Below are positions 34,801-48,019 of a stretch of DNA of 64,000 nt, piece after piece. The position numbers were made by a program, and so were the translations under genes. The notes under the pieces are model-generated. The model saw only the letters and a program-made list of their open reading frames with translations, made no database searches and was not told the DNA's origin. Position 1 is the first letter of the stretch. Every line of letters begins with the position of its first letter. The stretch comes from Polytrichum commune (Eukaryota; Streptophyta; Polytrichopsida; Polytrichales; Polytrichaceae), in NCBI GenBank assembly GCA_950295325.1, contig OX485805.1:1548501-1612500 (forward strand). The letters run 5' to 3'.

Positions 34801-35202
34801 ACAAAAGTATTGAGTCGTAATCATGATCCGAACGTATAGGCTATATTAACATACATGTAGTTGTGGAATTATGTTTCTAGGACTTTCGCCTAATATTGGA
34901 TATTCCACTTGCATTTTGTACTTCAACCCCTATTCAATAAATATGATATTGATTTTCCATATGCAAATGTTTTCATATATCCCATTTTCTTATTTTTATG
35001 TGTAGTTCCATGCATTTGAGTTTCTTATTTGTTTCCAAAATTGGGAACATAGCATATTTTTAGTATTTTCTTTCCTACAAATGTGAAAGCCACGTCCTTA
35101 AATAGTCTCAAAATCAACAAAAAGTTTCCAATTACCGAATATAGTGTTATTGATACCATGGTTGAAATGGACAAGGTTTCTTGTAGTGACAATATCTCAT
35201 GC

Positions 35203-35437
35203 TTCATCTTTGCCTACCATCGTCGAGGACTCTTCTCCGCCTGTGTTAGATGTTCCACCACCCCCACCTACTGGTCTTGATTTTCGCCGCGTCACTGCCG
35301 TACAAGAATCCAAAGTGAACGAGAAGCTCTGGCATATTGTTCGCATTCCTTGCAATTCTTTCAAGGCATGTTGGACCATGCATGCGGTCACCAAAAACAA
35401 ATGCACTGCCAAGAGCATCCCTGCCCCGACATACCTT
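35203..35437 (+). pseudogene. Fragment of a MULE transposase (region before the SWIM finger)
   Basis: The translation, including VTKNKCTAKSIPAPTY, is clearly similar to the third exon of the MULE transposase at 41943-43436 (VTKKKCTERIV... APTY). The fragment is cut exactly at 35438 by the start of a TGTGAGCCC-type LTR. It is a remnant of a second, different MULE lying directly beside the palindrome B / ParB-methyltransferase cluster. Confidence 0.65.
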
Positions 35438-36487
35438 TGTGAGCCCAAAATGGTGCCCACATGTGTTCTTAACCCTTTGAAACTATTAGAAGTTATGTTT
35501 TGATGTTTTATGATTATTCACAAAAATATAAAAAGAGTGAGACTTGAGCGAAGTTGTGTTTAAGCCTTAGGCTTGTGTGGAGTGGTTGATTGGAAGTTTA
35601 GCGGCATGAAGAAAGTTCCTTAGTTAGGTGAGCGTAGTGTGTGGTGAATCAAGGGTAGCTCCTTGAGTTAAATGGTTGAATTAGGATCTATGTTGTTGGT
35701 TTAAGAGTTGAAGGCTTAGAGGATAGGATGAGAGCCTACAAAGTAGGCAGAGATTAAAAGGCTTATCTTGAGCCTTGGGAGTGCTCACCTCCTCCCTTTC
35801 ACCTCCCTATATAACCCTCACTCTCCCCTCTTTCTTTCTTTCTTTCTTTCTTGCTCCTTTGGCATCCCATGTGGTGTGAGTGTGGGTGTGTGTGGAATAA
35901 GAAGGGTGCACGTGGGTGTGCAAGGTTTCAAGGTGGAGAGCCAAGACCAACTAGTCTTGAAGTTAGCTTTACATTGTTTAGATGTAGTGTTTGACTTAAG
36001 ACATTTAGAGATAAATGCTTAGCTCATGGTGTTCAATTTATAGTCTTAGATTTATAATGTTTAGATTTATAGTATTAGACCATAGCACTTAGATTCATAA
36101 TGTTTAGATTTATAGTGTTTAGACCATAGTGTGTAGACCATGTTGTTTAGACTTATAGTGCTAGATTGGTTAAACATTCGGCCGGAGGAGAATTCATTCT
36201 GGAGAGGCTGCTAGAGTGCCGAGCCTGCTAGAGTGTTGGACTGCAAAGTCAGCTGGGTTAGGCTAAGCTAGCCGGTGGAGTGTTAAGCTGGTTGGCTTAG
36301 TTAAGATAAGTAAGCTGGTGTCGCGCACCTCTACATGAGGAGTGCCCGAAACACCATGGGCACAAGGGGGACCCCGGAGTGACACCCGAGACTTGTGGCG
36401 CCGTTGGTGAGAGGGCCCAAGTGATCCTAGTGTGGGTTACGGCCCCGGGCGTTGGGAACGCCTCCCACCCACGGAGACTAGGAGCCA
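35438..36487. mobile_element. TGTGAGCCC-family LTR, first segment (interrupted)
   Basis: It begins TGTGAGCCCAAAATGGTGCC, inserted into the MULE fragment. A TATATAA promoter-like box (35808-35814) is followed by CT-rich sequence. The segment ends where a solo LTR is inserted at 36488. It resumes at 39599 and, after a MULE insertion, at 58557. Sequence on both sides of each insertion joins correctly when compared with the intact LTR at 22004-23709. Confidence 0.75.
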
Positions 36488-39400
36488 TGTGAATCCTTTG
36501 AGTGGTCCACCACTCTGCGGGATCACTTTTAGTTAGAATGTTAGCATTAAAAGGTAGAATTGATAGGGAATTTAGGGAAAATTAGTTCATTTAGCATTTA
36601 GCCTAGAAGAAGGAAGGTCAAAATGAAACTAAGTAGTGCTAGAAGATAGCAAAGTAGAAAAAATATGCTAGCTAGTAAAAACAACTAGCTAAGCAAATAT
36701 TAGTAGATGCTAGCTATTAAGCAAATGTTAGTAGATGCTAGCTATGAAGCAAATGTTAGTAGATGCTAGCTAAGCAAGTGTTAGTTTATTAGTTAGTGTG
36801 AGGCACACAAGACTATTGGAGGTGTTTTGCGTAAGAAGACAAAATCGGCTTGAAGACTTTTGAAGAAAATTAGAAAGAGAGCAAGGGGGATACTTGCCCA
36901 CTTGCCCCCTTGCCAACTCGATGGCGGAAAAATTAGAAAGATTTCTAGTTTTCTCGTCGGAGCCACCTTGGCGAGAGGGTGGCAACCTCAACCGGGAAAA
37001 CCCCCGAGCCAAAATTTCGGGAAAGAGTTTGAAAAATGGATCCGGTGGAGGAGGGGTCCAACCCTTTTGTGAGAGGGTTTAAAAACCCCTCCTTCCACCT
37101 TGTAGAACTCTTTCTTTCTCTAGTTTTAGGGCGAAGCCCTGCTTCAATGTAGTTAGGAAAAAATCCTTTAGCATGTATTCTCAATGGCTTAAGACAAGGG
37201 CTTGAGAAACTCCTCTACTCTCTTTTCCTCTAATGCTTGGGCGAAGCCCTGCTTCAATGTAGTTAGGAAAAAATCCTTTAGCATGCATTCTCAATGGCCT
37301 AAAAGAAAGGCTTGAGAACCTCCTCTACTCTCTCTCCTAGTTAGAATGTGTGTTTATTAACACACCAACAAAATTATTCCTTCTTTTGTAGAGGTAGGTT
37401 GGATGGTAGAGTTTTGAGTAGAGGCATTATAGACCTCATCTGCCAATGCCCTGAAGGCTTAGTTCAGAAGCTAGAACAAGATACTTATCATTTTTCTCTT
37501 AGAGAGATTTCCTTTAGCTATCCATAGCCGTTTCTCATTTGTGATTTGGTTAAGATGACAATTAGTTATGGATTTTCAAAGATGGAGTAGAAAAACTCGG
37601 TGGTCTTGTGGGTAGTGGCTGCTGAATCAGACCTGCGAGCCCAATAGGAATTTTAATTCCAAGAAGTTATATTTTTCCCAAGTAGAACTTTTGTGTAGCT
37701 TTCCAAAATGGCTTAGAACATTTGATTTGAGCATGATTTGAATTAGATATGAATTGTGCAAGATGGGACACATAGTTTGAGAACTTTTGGTTGACTGCTG
37801 CATTACAGAGGACCTGCTGGGTTCACTTCGGCTTACCTTTCTAATCACATATTGTTTTCAAATACATCTTTTTAATATCTCTCCAGGGTCATATAGAACG
37901 TTTGATTTGAATAAGATTTGAATTAGATATGAATTGTTGAAGTCGAGATACGTAGTTTAAGCCTTCTTGATTGACTGTTGTGTTACAAGGAGTCTGCTGA
38001 ATTTCTATTAGCTTAACCTGCTGATGTCATAATTTTCCTAGTTAGAACTTGTTCATAGCTTTCCAATGGTATAAGGAAAGCCTAGATCCAAGTAATAAAG
38101 AATGTGCTATGAATTTTTGAAGTCAGAAGGTAGATAGGTAGGTTGGAAGGGTCGGTTGAATCGACCTCACACTTCCAACCCTCATAACTTTTGCAATTCT
38201 TATCCGATTAAAGTGATTTTTAGATCATTGGAAAGATAATTAGGTACACTAAGTATAAATATTATGCTTAGGATTAAATTACAGTGCAAAATAAATACTT
38301 TATATTTTAATTGTTAACTAAGGTACATTTACTACCAAACTAGTTACAAAGAAGGAGGCAAGGTCGACGCTCGGGAAGTGGAGCAAGGAATGAGGTAGCG
38401 GCTCGGCCTCCATTGAGCCCAAATCAACCGAGGAGAATTGAGGTAAATTTACTAACGCTAGCCTTCCATTTAGGGTTGGAGGGAGCGCGGCTAAGGTACG
38501 CATCTATAAACTCACTCACCTATCTCGTAAGGTCAAGTGGCTTGACCACTTGACCGCCAAGGGAATACCCAACTCCATTGTTTTCGGGGCCCTTGGTATG
38601 TTTTGTGGTAGTAGCTTCATTTATTAGCAAGTTTCGTGTGTGGTAAGTCGGATTAATCACCGACACGACCACTCTGAATGTTGTTGGTGGAAAGGTGGGG
38701 TTAATGACCCGCGAATCCACTATTATGTTGTTGGCCCCATAGATTAGGAGTAATGGCCCCAATTTATGAAGATTGCGCAACAGGTTGAACCTACAGATCG
38801 CTCGTCACCCTGGTCCCATTGAGTTGCATTTCGTGGTCTATCCAGTGTAAACACATTTAACAATCAAAACATACAAAATAAATCGTGAACCCTTGTTGGC
38901 AAGAGACCCGAATCGGAAACTTAACTCGGTAGAGTGATACCACCCTTCGAACCATTGATGTTCGAATGGGTTTGAGATGTCATTCAACCTTCAAAGGACC
39001 TGCACGAGGCCTTAGAAGGTTCCGAGGTAAGAGGTGTACCAACCAGGTAAGGGATGATGCCTAATATGTGAATGTAGTGAAGTAGGAGATGCAAACGAAA
39101 GTAAGTAATTAAGAAGGAATTTGTGTAAAGGGTGGGACTTAGGCCAAGTTCTCCCGCTTAGAAAACTAAATAGAACTAAGTAAAGAAATAAGAAGAATTG
39201 AATGGTCCATCAAATTGTTGTTATTCCGTTCGTTGAGTTAGGGTGGTATGAGTCACACCCGGTTGGGTGTATCAGAACCATCCCAATTCACAAATTAGGA
39301 TTGCCTTGGTTTCAAGGCTGGTGTGTCTGCGCGTAGAATAGGTTGTAGGTTAAGGTTAGAACTAGATATGAAAGTGGTTAATGGAGTTTAAAGCCACACT

Positions 39401-39593
39401 AGTAAAAAACTAAGGCCCAACCTCCGGAGGTACTACGACGCATATTTAATCTCCCTTAAAAATCTAACTACTCACGTTATACACCTATCATCCGGGTTCG
39501 GCTTGGGCGCCTGCAAATGCAGGCCACCTTCACCGAAGGGCTTGTGTGATACTTTTAGGGTCCCTCGAAAGGGGGTGGCCCAAAAGTACCACA
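36488..39593. mobile_element. Solo LTR of the 3-kb TGTGAA/ACCACA family, TSD AGCCA
   Basis: It begins TGTGAATCCTTTGAG and ends AAAAGTACCACA. AGCCA is duplicated at 36483-36487 and 39594-39598. It is 3106 bp. It is collinear and nearly identical to 53784-56651 apart from an internal tandem duplication near 37080-37320 and about 140 bp near 38910-39050 that is absent from the other copy. It has no coding domains; short frames on the minus strand (36945-37184, 37627-37848, 38520-38780) recur in both copies and look like chance. Confidence 0.9.
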
Positions 39594-40993
39594 AGCCATG
39601 TGGGTAAGGCCATGAGCTATGCGTAGCTCATGGCGTGGTGATTCTAGAATGCTCAAGAACACCTCAATCGGAGGTGTGAGCTAGGAGTTATGGCCATTTG
39701 AGTGGGGCGCTGTCCCGGGACAGCGCCCTGGTTCAGCAGTGCCTGGGAGTGACTCCCGGGACTGCCAAGGTTCAAAGAGGCATAACTTCCTTATAACTTG
39801 CCCAAATGGGGCAAGTGAGGAGTCCATCGGCATCTACGTGAAACGTAGATGAAGATGGAGTGGTTGGTTGCTAGCATCGGACATCATACAAGGAAGTTAT
39901 GATGGTCTGAAGCTGCTAGAGGCTTCTTAGCCCAGCGGCTAAGGGAGAATGTCCACTTGGCCCCAACTCTTGGTGGAGAGACAAGAGGTTGGTTGACGGT
40001 GGGGTAGGGGTCCCGTGTAAGGTCCTAGAGGCTTATATGGGTGAGGTGGTGTGGCCTCACCCACCCGAGGCCGAACGGCACGGCCTCCATGGGCATTGGC
40101 CCAATGTGAGGCCATAGTTGCCTAGTATGGTTCGGGTTGTTGTAGTGTTGCTCCGGCAATGCGATGATCAACATAGGATTGGACTTCCATGGATGGAAGT
40201 CCACATTGGGGAAATGGGTTACCGATTAAGGGGTGAGTCCCGAAAGCAAAGTAGGAGGGTTGGTTCCCTCCTATGATCTATATGGTCCGGGGTAAGAGGA
40301 GCTAACCATTAGCATGGCGGAATGCAAAGGGTTAGCGCTCGTAACCTTTGCTAGAATTGAAAATTGGCAAGATTGTCAAGGGGGGCTAGCAAGGGTTGCG
40401 ACAGCTGGGATGATGGCTAGGCTAAGCTAGGAAGTAGATTGGTTAGCCGGTCGGCGTAGTTAAGATAAGTAAGCTGGCAGCTGGGCTAGGCTAAGCTAGC
40501 AGGTAGACTGGTAAGCCGGTCGGCATAGTTAAGATAAGTAAGCTGGCAGCTGGGCTAGGCTAAGCTAGCAGGTAGACTGGGTAAGCCGGTCGGCTTAGTT
40601 AAGTGGAGGGAGCCAGTAAAGCTGGGCGGTAAGTCAAACTATGAAGGCCGGATAAGTTGAGTTAAGTTGGGTTCTAATTGATAAGGCAAACCAACTAGGG
40701 TTAGTAGTTAGACTTGCAAATTTAGGGTGGTTGGGCTAATTAAGTTAGGAACAACATTGACGGGTGAATTTGGGAGTGAATTGCGAAGAATTGCGGAAGA
40801 GGATGTAACGCTAAGTGATGAGAGTGATGAGTATTTTTTAACACTTGTGTACTCATCACATGGAGTCAACAAGTCACAACTTCAACGAGGTGACGAGCAC
40901 TAGTGAAGAATCAACGGCCAGAACTAAGATTTCAAGAGGGAAGTCCTTAAGAGCATGTGTAGCTAAGGCTGTGGGGTGGACCCTTGAGGCGGC
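39594..40993. mobile_element. TGTGAGCCC-family LTR, second segment
   Basis: This is the continuation of the 35438 LTR after the solo LTR. It includes a tandem array of about 69 bp (40402-40610) whose partial unit is also found at 36245-36315, before the insertion, confirming that the two segments were once contiguous. It ends at CCCTTGAGGCGGC (40981-40993), the target site of the MULE. Confidence 0.75.
40402..40610. repeat. Tandem array, about 69-bp unit, in the interrupted LTR
   Basis: Three units containing GGCTAGGCTAAGCTAG and AAGCCGGTCGGC. The first is longer and more diverged. Confidence 0.85.
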
Positions 40994-41260
40994 GTGACTT
41001 GTATGCGAGCGATGGGCGGAGAGCGGAGAGCGGAGAGCGGAGAATTGGAGAGCGGAGAGCAAAAAATGGATAACATAATTCAAATATAGATTATTTATGC
41101 TAAATTTAGTTTTCATTTTAAGCATTTTCGAATATTCTGTGAATAATTCTTATTTTGGCCAATTTTTGAGACCTGTAACCGTGGACCCAAGTGGTTTAAA
41201 ATTTGATACATTCCTATTTTTTCCTATTACCGTGCTATCACTTTCCAATAATATTGGTTG
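40994..41260 (+). repeat. MULE left terminal inverted repeat (degenerate)
   Basis: It begins GTGACTTGTATGCGAGCG. A GAGAGCG-type expansion (41020-41060) is longer than on the right. Two internal blocks, at 41171 and 41224, match the right end in inverse orientation. Confidence 0.65.
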
Positions 41261-41942
41261 ATTTAATTTTTTTTTACGGGTATGTTTTACAATATGTGTT
41301 ACCAACAGCTTAGGCACTCTTTTGCCTAATAATTAATTAAAGTGAAAAAAGTGGTTAGGCAATTTGAAAAATAATATCTCAAAGTTGTGCAGTTTAAAAT
41401 TATAATTAAATATAAGTTAGGCATTCATCCAATTTTCTAATTGGTTAGGGTTACTTTCAAAATGGATGACGGCTTCTTATATATTTGACTTTACCCTAAT
41501 CAATTGCATTACTAACCTTAAGCATACTTCTTGTTGTGTGCTGTAGTTTTATCGTGTATCAAATGGTTGTTGTATGTAGGAAAGAGATTTATGAGTTATA
41601 CTTGAATTTATGTAAGTTACACTTGAATTTACAGGCATACTATAATTTACAGTTTAAGTTACACTTGAATTTTTGTAAGTTTAGGCAGTTTCATAATTTA
41701 AATTAATTGTTTGTAGGAAAATATAAACAAGAATTTCCAAAAAAATTAGGCAGTCTTGTAATTAATTATTTTCTGCCTAAGCTGCTAGTAACATGCGGTA
41801 GTAGTACATAGTCTACATAGTCTGAATGACAAAACCTTTTTTATTAAAAAAAACAATATGAATATTGTATTGTTGACTCAGTACATGTAGTGACAAGGCC
41901 ACCGTCCATTGAAAAGAATCTAGGTTGTTTGTAGGTTGCCTC

Positions 41943-44900
41943 CTAGTTTTTAGCCAAAGGGTGAGTCAAGAGTCCGCTTTCTAGGACTAGCTTGACCTCG
42001 TTGAAACTAAAGGTAGGCGCGTGAATGAAAATGTCGGCATCGGGATCACGGTGGCAAACCTTTAAAAGAATGAAGTACACATGCTTGCAATAAGAGAATT
42101 GGGTCCTCCCTCTAAACTTAGTCATCGTCTTCTTAAATGCAGGGCAAGTGCAACCCACGAAAGAACTGATGGTGACCTGGTACTGTGTGATGTTAGGAGA
42201 AACACCCGAATCCAGCCCGATGATGCAACCATGTCCTGGATGAGGTATCATAGTGATGGAACGGATGGAAGCTTTCAGAGAGTCGGAGGAGGCCATGGAG
42301 AGTCGCTGCGCGGGATTTGGGCGAGTGGCAGTGCGTTTCACAATCTTACCGTCTCTCTTGCCAGGGTAGCGGTCTGCTTCCGCAGGAACGGGCACCGCGC
42401 TAAGATTTGCAGGCGGCGGGGCAGAAGAGAACAATCGTCTTGGAGAAACCGGCTTCTTAAGCGGGAGTTGGAATCCAGCCGCTTCAAGTGCAAGAATTTC
42501 GGTAGGCTTGAGGTTTGTACCTAGTTTCACCAGCCAAACGTCTGGAATTGGCGGCATTTCCTGGTTTGCTGAATGCTTAGCAACCCATTTGCGCCTTGTG
42601 CCCTTCACGCAGCGGTCAATGTCATCGGAGCAGAAGAAGAATTCTGTCCTCTCTGATAAATTCCTGCGTATATTAGTCCAAATTCCGGTGTATGTAGGCG
42701 CGGCGGTGAAATTGGCGCCTCGAACAATTCTCTCAGTACATTTCTTCTTCGTGACAGCTCTCTGGGCCCAACAGCACTTCGCAGAGGTCTTGGGAAGTCT
42801 TGATATGTGCCACTCCTTGACGTTAACCTTTGTCTCTTCGACAACACTGACATGACGGATCCCCCCCTCGTTCGGCTGGGACGCAGGGATGCTCTCAGAC
42901 TCAGGCTCAGGCTCAAGATGAACTTCTTGGACGTCAATATCATCTTCAATATCTTCAAGAATGATGGGCATCTACACAGGACGAGCCCTCATAGCACGTC
43001 CTGAACCTCTTGGATGTGAGAAGTTTACCTTGTCAGGCCGATGAGACTCCTCTTCAGCTCCAAGAGGTAGATCTGCCTTCCGCTTCGTGGACCCGAATAC
43101 CTTTTCTCCAGCCATGCGAGGAACACGGGTACAAAACTCTTCTGCTCCAGGCATGTCCAACATGGGGTCTTCAAGAACTAAAGGATTACCTGTTTGCTTC
43201 GCCCTGCGCTCTGCCATCCTTAGTTTGAGCTCTTTCTTTGTAGGGCATGTTCCGCCGACGTCACCTTTCAAGAACTGGTAGTAATTGACAACCTGTAAGA
43301 AGCCTCGAACGAAGTCGTCAACTGTAGCAACGTAGAGGTCACCTCCGCTGTTCCCAGACGCTTAAAGCCACTTGTTGTGTATTGTTTCAGCTAGATTACA
43401 TGAAGGCATTTCTGCTAGTTCTTCTTCTGAAAATTTCTGCGAGTACATAGTGGAAGTGGTTAGAGATTAGTGAATAGTTGTTTCAGATTAGAGTACTGTG
43501 AAAAAGAAGGAAAATAAAATGAAATATAGGGGGAAACCATACCCCGGTCATGAAGCCTCCCCACTGGCGATAACGGTAGTGCCAGAATGCAAGCCAAAGC
43601 TCAAGTTTGTTTAGGGCCTTCTCTGTCACTGCCCCCGCGGATATCCACCATGCACGTAGCCCATGGTACATACTCTCGGCTTCGTCCATGGTCCTCGCCG
43701 TCCTATACTGGTGGCACATCTTCTTGTGCTGCTCCCAGAGTTCTTCAGGAATGTACTTCTCGGTATACTTAACCATAGACTGGGTCCAGTGAAACTGACA
43801 TGTTCTCTCACGGTCGTCCATGCGGTCCTCCTTCTTCCCGTTGCCATATATGACCTGAACTGCATTCCAATTGGCATGGGCGCTGTCGGCCATGAAACCC
43901 TTGAAGTTGGGCTTGGCAACGCCATTTCTCTCCATGACAGCATTGAGATTTTTCCAAAAAATGATTTGGGCATCAGAGTCCTCAGATTGCATGTCACAAC
44001 TTGCAATGGTCATGACACGACAATATGTGGAGTCATACACGTGGCATGCCATGGTGGTCCATTGTCTTACACGTTTGACATGGTCGAACATCATCCAGGC
44101 ATTCTCCAGATCTTCGCCGGGTTGCATACGCTTCACCAAGTCTACCCCACTACCAGGCCCAACTTCTGACATCTTGAAGACAAAAACCTTGTCAAGATCA
44201 GCGCCTTGACCTGGAAATTTATTCTCTTGAACAAAGGCCCATAAATTGATTCCACGAAGTTTGGTGATAGAGTCCATGACACCATACCTCCTGAGGAAAC
44301 GAAAACTCATGACCTTGTTGCAGATGTTTGGGGAAGCGATGTCCTTGCATCGATCAAAAACAGGAACAAGTTCCTCTAGAGTAAGCTTCTTTGGGGGCGC
44401 GTCATCGGGTTGAAGAAGATAGTTGCCAATTAGAACTTTGCTAGCCTCCAACACCACTGCACTCTTGGTAGCCTGGGGAGTCTTCTCGATCTGTTCTTCA
44501 ATTAGGCCACTAATCTTTGCCTTAGTGTCTCTGTAATCGCCCACCTTGACTGGGTGATCGTGAGTTCCTATGTGGATACATGCTCTTGTATGGTTGATTT
44601 TGCCAGCCACATAATAAATTTTAGCTCCACATGTAGCAATACATGCCGGGGGTTCTTTACATACCTTGCAAACAAGCGTAGACGCAGTTGGGGGTGTTTG
44701 ATCCACTACAAAGGCTTGGAAGGTACAACCTTCAAACTCTGTCTCGTTGACTTGGAAAATGCGAGGTCGGCGGATCAGATATTCGCAGTCCTTGTTGTTG
44801 CAACGCAGGTGTCCAACGCAGGCGGAATAACGGAAGGATAAACCAAAGTCGTTTGTGATGTTGGTGGTGATGGTCTTTGTCCACACATGGCCGTCGTAAC

Positions 44901-45647
44901 GCTTGTCCATTCCTTGCATTGACTTGGCCTGTGACCGTGCGGCCGTGTGACCAGCGGGTGGCAACTCAAATATGACGGCACCATCGAACACAGGAGGAAG
45001 GTACTCAACCCTCTCGTGTCTAATCATTGCGTAGTCTATTTTTTTAAGAATTTTTTTTTTCCATGCATTCCTGCAAGTTGTTTAAGTAATGGTAATATGC
45101 TAACAATATCTTGCGACAAAGGCTTTAGGGTAGGAGCGTTCCCACTAACTATGACCTTAGGCGGGGCCTGTGTGGGACTGCCCTCTTCATCAGAAGAAAG
45201 TGTTATTACAGACTGAAATCTAACGTTTTCTACAATTGGGGTCTCGAGACCGGGCTCGACCTTGACCTTCACATCACGTGGCAAAGGAGTTTGAATGGTG
45301 CACGTAGAGGAATTACGAGGAGTGAGGATCTCAGTAGATGCAGCCATCTGAGAATCAATGAGGCCATACACTCTGTAACTACCTGGATGAAGAGTCCAAA
45401 ACAAGTTATTGTTCTCATCTCGCTGCGGAACCCGACCAAGGGTGTGTGTAAGTTCTGACGTGACAACGTCAAAAATTTCCTCGTCAACAATAATGGTGTC
45501 CTCTCTGAAGCCGAACCGAATACTCAGACGTTGGGATGTCACATACGCTAGACCGTCCTCTTGCATCCGAAAGGTAAGTGGTACTCTAACTCCATCTGCA
45601 TAGAGGACAACCAACCCCAAATCTCCAATAGCAGGTATATGAGCCAT
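41943..45647 (-). pseudogene. MULE transposase with zinc-binding N-terminus, DDE core and SWIM finger
   Basis: Read leftwards: 45647-43543, intron 43542-43437 (GTATGG...CGCAG), then 43436-41943. The Met at 45647 (MAHIPAIGD) starts the conserved-looking part. A Cys/His-rich domain (CxxC groups and HTRACIHIGTHDHPV) resembles the WRKY-GCM zinc finger common before MULE domains. The core contains HVYDSTYCRVMT and GFMADSAHANW with ERTCQFHWTQSMVKY. After the intron, CNLAETIHNKWL precedes a C-terminal SWIM finger (CTCPAFKK ... CKHVYFIL). Breaks: a frameshift at A10 (plus 45051-45060), a TAA at 43362-43364 and a TAG at 42972-42974. All lie in otherwise coding-like frame, so this is a lightly decayed gene; the A10 shift could be an assembly error. 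It lies close to the left TIR, divergent from the ParB/methyltransferase-like gene. Confidence 0.8.
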
Positions 45648-46181
45648 GATGAGGGGAAAGAGCCTGTGCGCAAAGACGGAATTATGAAAGAGGATTCTCA
45701 AAATTGTGGGATACCTATTTATTAGAAATGTGTTGCCAACGACAACAATGATGGACTTGATCCAATGACGGATGAACTCTTAATGAACGCATCACTATTA
45801 TTATTAAAGGGTTAACAGCCGCTAGGGAGTGTCAAATGGAGGGGTAAAGCTGGCACGATATATATAATTAGAGCGTCCAATTCATGGGAGACCCTCTAAT
45901 TGACAAGAAATTAAATATGATTAGTTGGCGCCGATTTAAAGCCTGCTTCATAACCAGGAATAGATATAGAATTGATGATTCCTGACAGGAATAGAACGAA
46001 TGACGAAAAACCAATTGGGCATTAAATATTGGACTATCCCTAGTGGAGACACTTGTATCTGATGGAAAGATACTTATCTCCTTTGTTGTAGTATCATAAC
46101 TTATGGGTTCTCGTGTGCCGTAAAATGTGTACGGTTGAAGGGAGGGTTTTGAGAGTATTGGAGTAGACATGCTCTGGAAGG

Positions 46182-46619
46182 GTGACACATGACATGCATG
46201 ACCCTAACAAGAGGAGAAAGAAGAGAGGGAAGTTATATTTCAGTAGCAATAAGGCATTGAAGACTAGCAGAATGGGGAGAAAGAAGGTGGCGCCCGAAAG
46301 ATATGAGACAAAGGGAATTAATAAAGTTTTAGATTTTGAAGACATAGGGCAGAACGCAACATTGTCGACGGTAGATGAATCTGAAGGACCTTCAAGCGCC
46401 ATGGGGCGAGCATCTCAGTCTCAAGGAGCCTCAAAAGATGTGGGGATAGAGTCCAATCCCGCATCCAATCCCGCATCACAGGAGCGCAGTGGCGAGGAAG
46501 AGGTTGAGGAGACTAGCTTGATGGAACCAGAAGGTGGGCTTCTGAACCCTAAACTTGAATGTTGTGTTCGCCTCAACAGGTTCTTGCGGATGCTCGTTGG
46601 AGTAGGAAGACGAGACTGA
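46182..46619 (+). CDS. Possible first exon of the MULE-borne ParB/methyltransferase-like gene
   Basis: A 145-codon frame, basic at the N-terminus (NKRRKKRGK, a possible nuclear signal) and then acidic and Ser-rich. An ATG lies at its start. It is divergent from the transposase across a gap of about 530 bp. A second coding-like frame follows an acceptor-like CTCAACAG at 46580. No domain is recognised. Assignment to the gene starting at 50371 rests on position and strand only; the intervening intron would be about 3.7 kb and full of repeats. Confidence 0.3.
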   Translation: MTHDMHDPNKRRKKRGKLYFSSNKALKTSRMGRKKVAPERYETKGINKVLDFEDIGQNATLSTVDESEGPSSAMGRASQSQGASKDVGIESNPASNPASQERSGEEEVEETSLMEPEGGLLNPKLECCVRLNRFLRMLVGVGRRD

Positions 46620-46936
46620 TGGACAGTCAAGGAGAAGGTGCCGGAAAATGATTTAAAGACTTGGGATTTCTGTCGGGAATGTGCTGGTTTCAGCTTCGGG
46701 TGCAGGAGCGTTAGATTTTCATATTTTTGGTACCTGGTTTAGCAGTCCTTTAGGTGCAGGTGGGTAGATTTTGATGTATGGTTTGGCAGGATGAGGGAGG
46801 GGATATGGTGGCCTTATCCTCAGAGGGCTGGTTGAGTGTAGCTTGCGGTACAGGGTGGTAGAATCCGCTGTAAGGTTCGGCATCCTAGTTGTCGTTACTT
46901 CTAAAACATTTATTCTGGTTCGATTTAAGGTACAGG

Positions 46937-47579
46937 TGTGAGCCCAAAATTGATGCCCACATTGGTTGTTAACACTTGTAAAACATTACAAGTGGTATTT
47001 TGGTGATTTATGATTATTCACAAAAATATAAAAAGAGTGAAGCTTGAAGAAAGCTTAGTTTGAATCATTAGGCTTTTGTGGAGTGGATTTAAGTAGGAGA
47101 AGGACAAACCTTGGTAAAGTGTGGTAGGTAGAAAGCCAAGGTTAGTTAAATGTTTGAATTAGGATCCTTGTTGATCATTTGAGGGAGGAAGGCTTAGGAG
47201 ATAGGATAAGAGCCTACAAAGTAGGAGGAAATCTTGAGGGCTTATCGTGAGCCTTGAGGGTGCTTACCCCCTCAAACTCACTATATAATCCCTCATTCTT
47301 TCCTCACTCATCCTCTCTTTCCTTCGTGCTCCTTGACACTCCACGTGTTATAAGTGTGGGTGCGTGGGAAGCAAGATAGGAGCACGTGTGTGTACATGGA
47401 TGTAAGGTTAGGAGCCAAGGCTAGTTGGCCTTGAAGAGGGCTTGACCTCTTGTTAGTAATAATTGGGCGTGAATGATTTAAAGTTCAATTTATGGCTTTG
47501 TTTGAATACTTGGATTTACATTAATTAGCCTTATACTTATGCGGATGTGCAAAGTCTCTTATTGGAGCATTTAGTTTTG
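46937..47579. mobile_element. 5' fragment of a TGTGAGCCC-family LTR
   Basis: It begins TGTGAGCCCAAAATTGATGC and matches the LTR at 60050 closely, for example through GTTTGAATTAGGATCCTTG-type sequence and the TATATAATCCCTCATTC region (47282). It stops abruptly at the 192-bp tandem repeat and has no 3' terminus. Confidence 0.75.
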
Positions 47580-48019
47580 TTGGACTTCATATGAATTTTT
47601 GAGAGCCAAAAAACCGAGACTATGTCCAAACTTCCAAAAACTAGTGAAAAAATGTAGATTCAAAGGGAACAGCGTAGAATTGCGACCATATACTTTGTGG
47701 CAGTAGAAATATTATTGCATATTCATGTAGAGGACTTCATTACCTATCCATGGATACCAAGAACTCATTTTTTGGACTTCATATGAATTTTTGAGAGCCA
47801 AAAAACCGAGACTATGTCCAAACTTCCAAAAACTAGTGAAAAAGTGTAGGTTCAAAAGGAACAGCGTAGAATTGCGACCATATACTTTGTGGCAGTAGAA
47901 ATATTATTGCATATTCATGTAGAGGACTTCATTACCTATCCATGGATACCAAGAACTCATTTTTTGGACTTCATATGAATTTTTGAGAGCCAAAAAACCG
48001 AGACTATGTCCAAACTTCC
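47580..48019. repeat. Tandem repeat, 192-bp unit
   Basis: Units start at 47580, 47772 and 47964 (the third partial), nearly identical. Each begins TTGGACTTCATATGAATTTT. Confidence 0.95.

Noticed and set aside
36945-38780. Minus-strand frames inside the 3.1-kb LTR, repeated in the second copy at 54109-55972
   Set aside because: Conservation simply reflects that the two LTRs are nearly identical. The frames have no domain and lie within LTR sequence with clear TSDs.
41943-45701. Plus-strand frames opposite the MULE transposase (for example 42081-42524, 43663-44169)
   Set aside because: Shadows of the minus-strand coding sequence, which has recognisable zinc, DDE and SWIM motifs.
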